Source of the DNA: Nannocystaceae bacterium
GTDB taxonomy: Bacteria; Myxococcota_A; Polyangia; Nannocystales; Nannocystaceae
Assembly (NCBI GenBank): GCA_016763875.1
Contig: JAESSZ010000634.1
Coordinates: forward strand, 1-6,282
Length of the DNA: 6,282 nucleotides
Direction of reading: 5' to 3'
The notes under the pieces: generated by a model
Databases searched by the model: none
The model's input: only the letters and a program-made list of their open reading frames with translations
Told to the model about the DNA's origin: nothing
Made by a program: the position numbers and the translations under genes
Shown here: in pieces, positions 5,777 to 6,282 of the stretch
How the letters are laid out: every line of letters starts with the position of its first letter
How positions within the stretch are numbered: position 1 is the first letter of the stretch

Positions 5777-6282
5777 CTAACGCGGGGTTTCGAGGCCAGG
5801 CATCGACAACGTCACCGCTTGCGGCTGGCGTGCCTCGAAGATGTAGCCCAGGACCTTGTCCGAGTTCTGCGAGACCCACGCCATGATCTCCCCGGGATCG
5901 CGATGCAGCGCGACGTCGATCACCACCGCCCCCGCGCCTCCGGCCACGATGATGCTCGTCATCGCTATTGGATCGAGCAACGTGTGCGGCGCCGACGCGA
6001 GCGTATTGAGTTTGTAGGTGTTGGGGCGCTGGGTCCCGGCCGGCACAAAGTCCGAGCGCGAGAAGCGGCCAAAGGCCTTGAAGCTGTCGTGCCCATACAG
6101 CAGTCCGGGCCCTATCGGCGGCGAGTACGGTGATGCCTTTGATCTCAGACCACTCGTGGTCCGTGCGAATCATTGGCTGGTGCGAGAATACGCCCACAGC
6201 AATGACGTGTGGGTCGGCGGTGAGTACGAGCGTCGTGGTGCGCTTGGTATCTTGCGCGTCGCCGCCAAACCAACCCTATAGA
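5777..6282 (-). pseudogene. C-terminal part of an unrecognised protein, broken by a frameshift
   Basis: Protein-like sequence runs leftwards across two frames. From about 6275 to 6114 one frame gives natural-looking segments such as GGDAQDTKRTTTLVLTADPH, then VIAVGVFSHQPMIRTDHEW and SEIKGITVLAAD. Near 6113 the sense moves to another frame, open from 6169, giving GPGLLYGHDSFKAFGRF, SDFVPAGTQRPNTYKLNTL, then a hydrophobic stretch (MTSIIVAGGAGAVVIDVAL) and the end GLETPR at stop 5777-5779. Dropping one base at 6113 joins the parts smoothly as VLAADGPGLLYGHDSF. The first frame also meets a TAG at 6276-6278, with no ATG, GTG or TTG between that stop and a GTG at 6195-6197. The gene is therefore either broken again or cut oddly at the window edge. 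A short frame starting at GTG 6046 (89 residues) would be only the tail. I do not recognise the family. Either a decaying gene or an indel-bearing sequence explains this. Confidence 0.6.

Noticed and set aside
5774..5790. CCCC-TAACGC-GGGG hairpin followed by TTT as a terminator between convergent genes
   Set aside because: The four-pair stem and three-T run are too weak to call, and the sequence overlaps the opposite gene's stop codon.
5421..6113. Left part of a long minus-strand open frame (5421-6197) as one 258-residue gene
   Set aside because: Only its first part, right of about 6113, looks like protein. The remainder runs antisense to the Cys-rich lipoprotein and is Arg/Ala/Gly-rich shadow sequence.

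Overview
The window is GC-rich bacterial DNA with tightly packed genes. The best guess at its source is a myxobacterium of the Nannocystaceae type (Plesiocystis, Enhygromyxa, Nannocystis). The main evidence is the lipoprotein at 5154-5771, whose long Ser/Gly/Thr/Glu linker with repeated STGD units precedes a cysteine-rich domain. Secreted proteins of this style are abundant in that group. The assignment is inference from protein style, not from a marker gene.

Layout, left to right. A minus-strand gene (35-970) encodes a secreted, probably lipid-anchored endonuclease/exonuclease/phosphatase (EEP) family enzyme. It is divergent from a plus-strand cluster of three genes: a GbsR/MarR-type regulator (1048-1569), a small three-helix membrane protein (1599-2021) and a DCC-family (DUF393) thiol-disulfide protein with a CxxC motif (2027-2476). 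The 77-bp divergent interval holds a near-perfect 30-bp palindrome ending 1 bp before the regulator's start codon. It is the obvious candidate operator for autoregulation.

Next comes a large plus-strand gene for a lipoprotein that joins a two-HKD phospholipase D domain to a PHP/CehA-McbA type metallohydrolase domain. It is broken into two overlapping reading frames (2540-4042 and 4039-5046) by what looks like the loss of one base at about 4041, in the middle of the PHP metal site. The next plus-strand gene (5154-5771) encodes the cysteine-rich lipoprotein. The right end (5777-6282, minus strand) carries the C-terminal part of an unrecognised protein. It changes frame near 6113 and meets an in-frame stop near the window edge, so it is annotated as a pseudogene or sequencing-damaged gene.

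How the genes fit together: the regulator, membrane protein and DCC protein look like one transcription unit. The EEP and PLD-PHP proteins look like cell-surface hydrolases acting on phosphodiester-type substrates, but they are not in one operon and a shared pathway is only a suggestion. No RNA genes, CRISPR arrays, insertion sequences or origins were seen. The first 34 bases hold nothing recognisable. No gene-free stretch exceeds about 110 bases.
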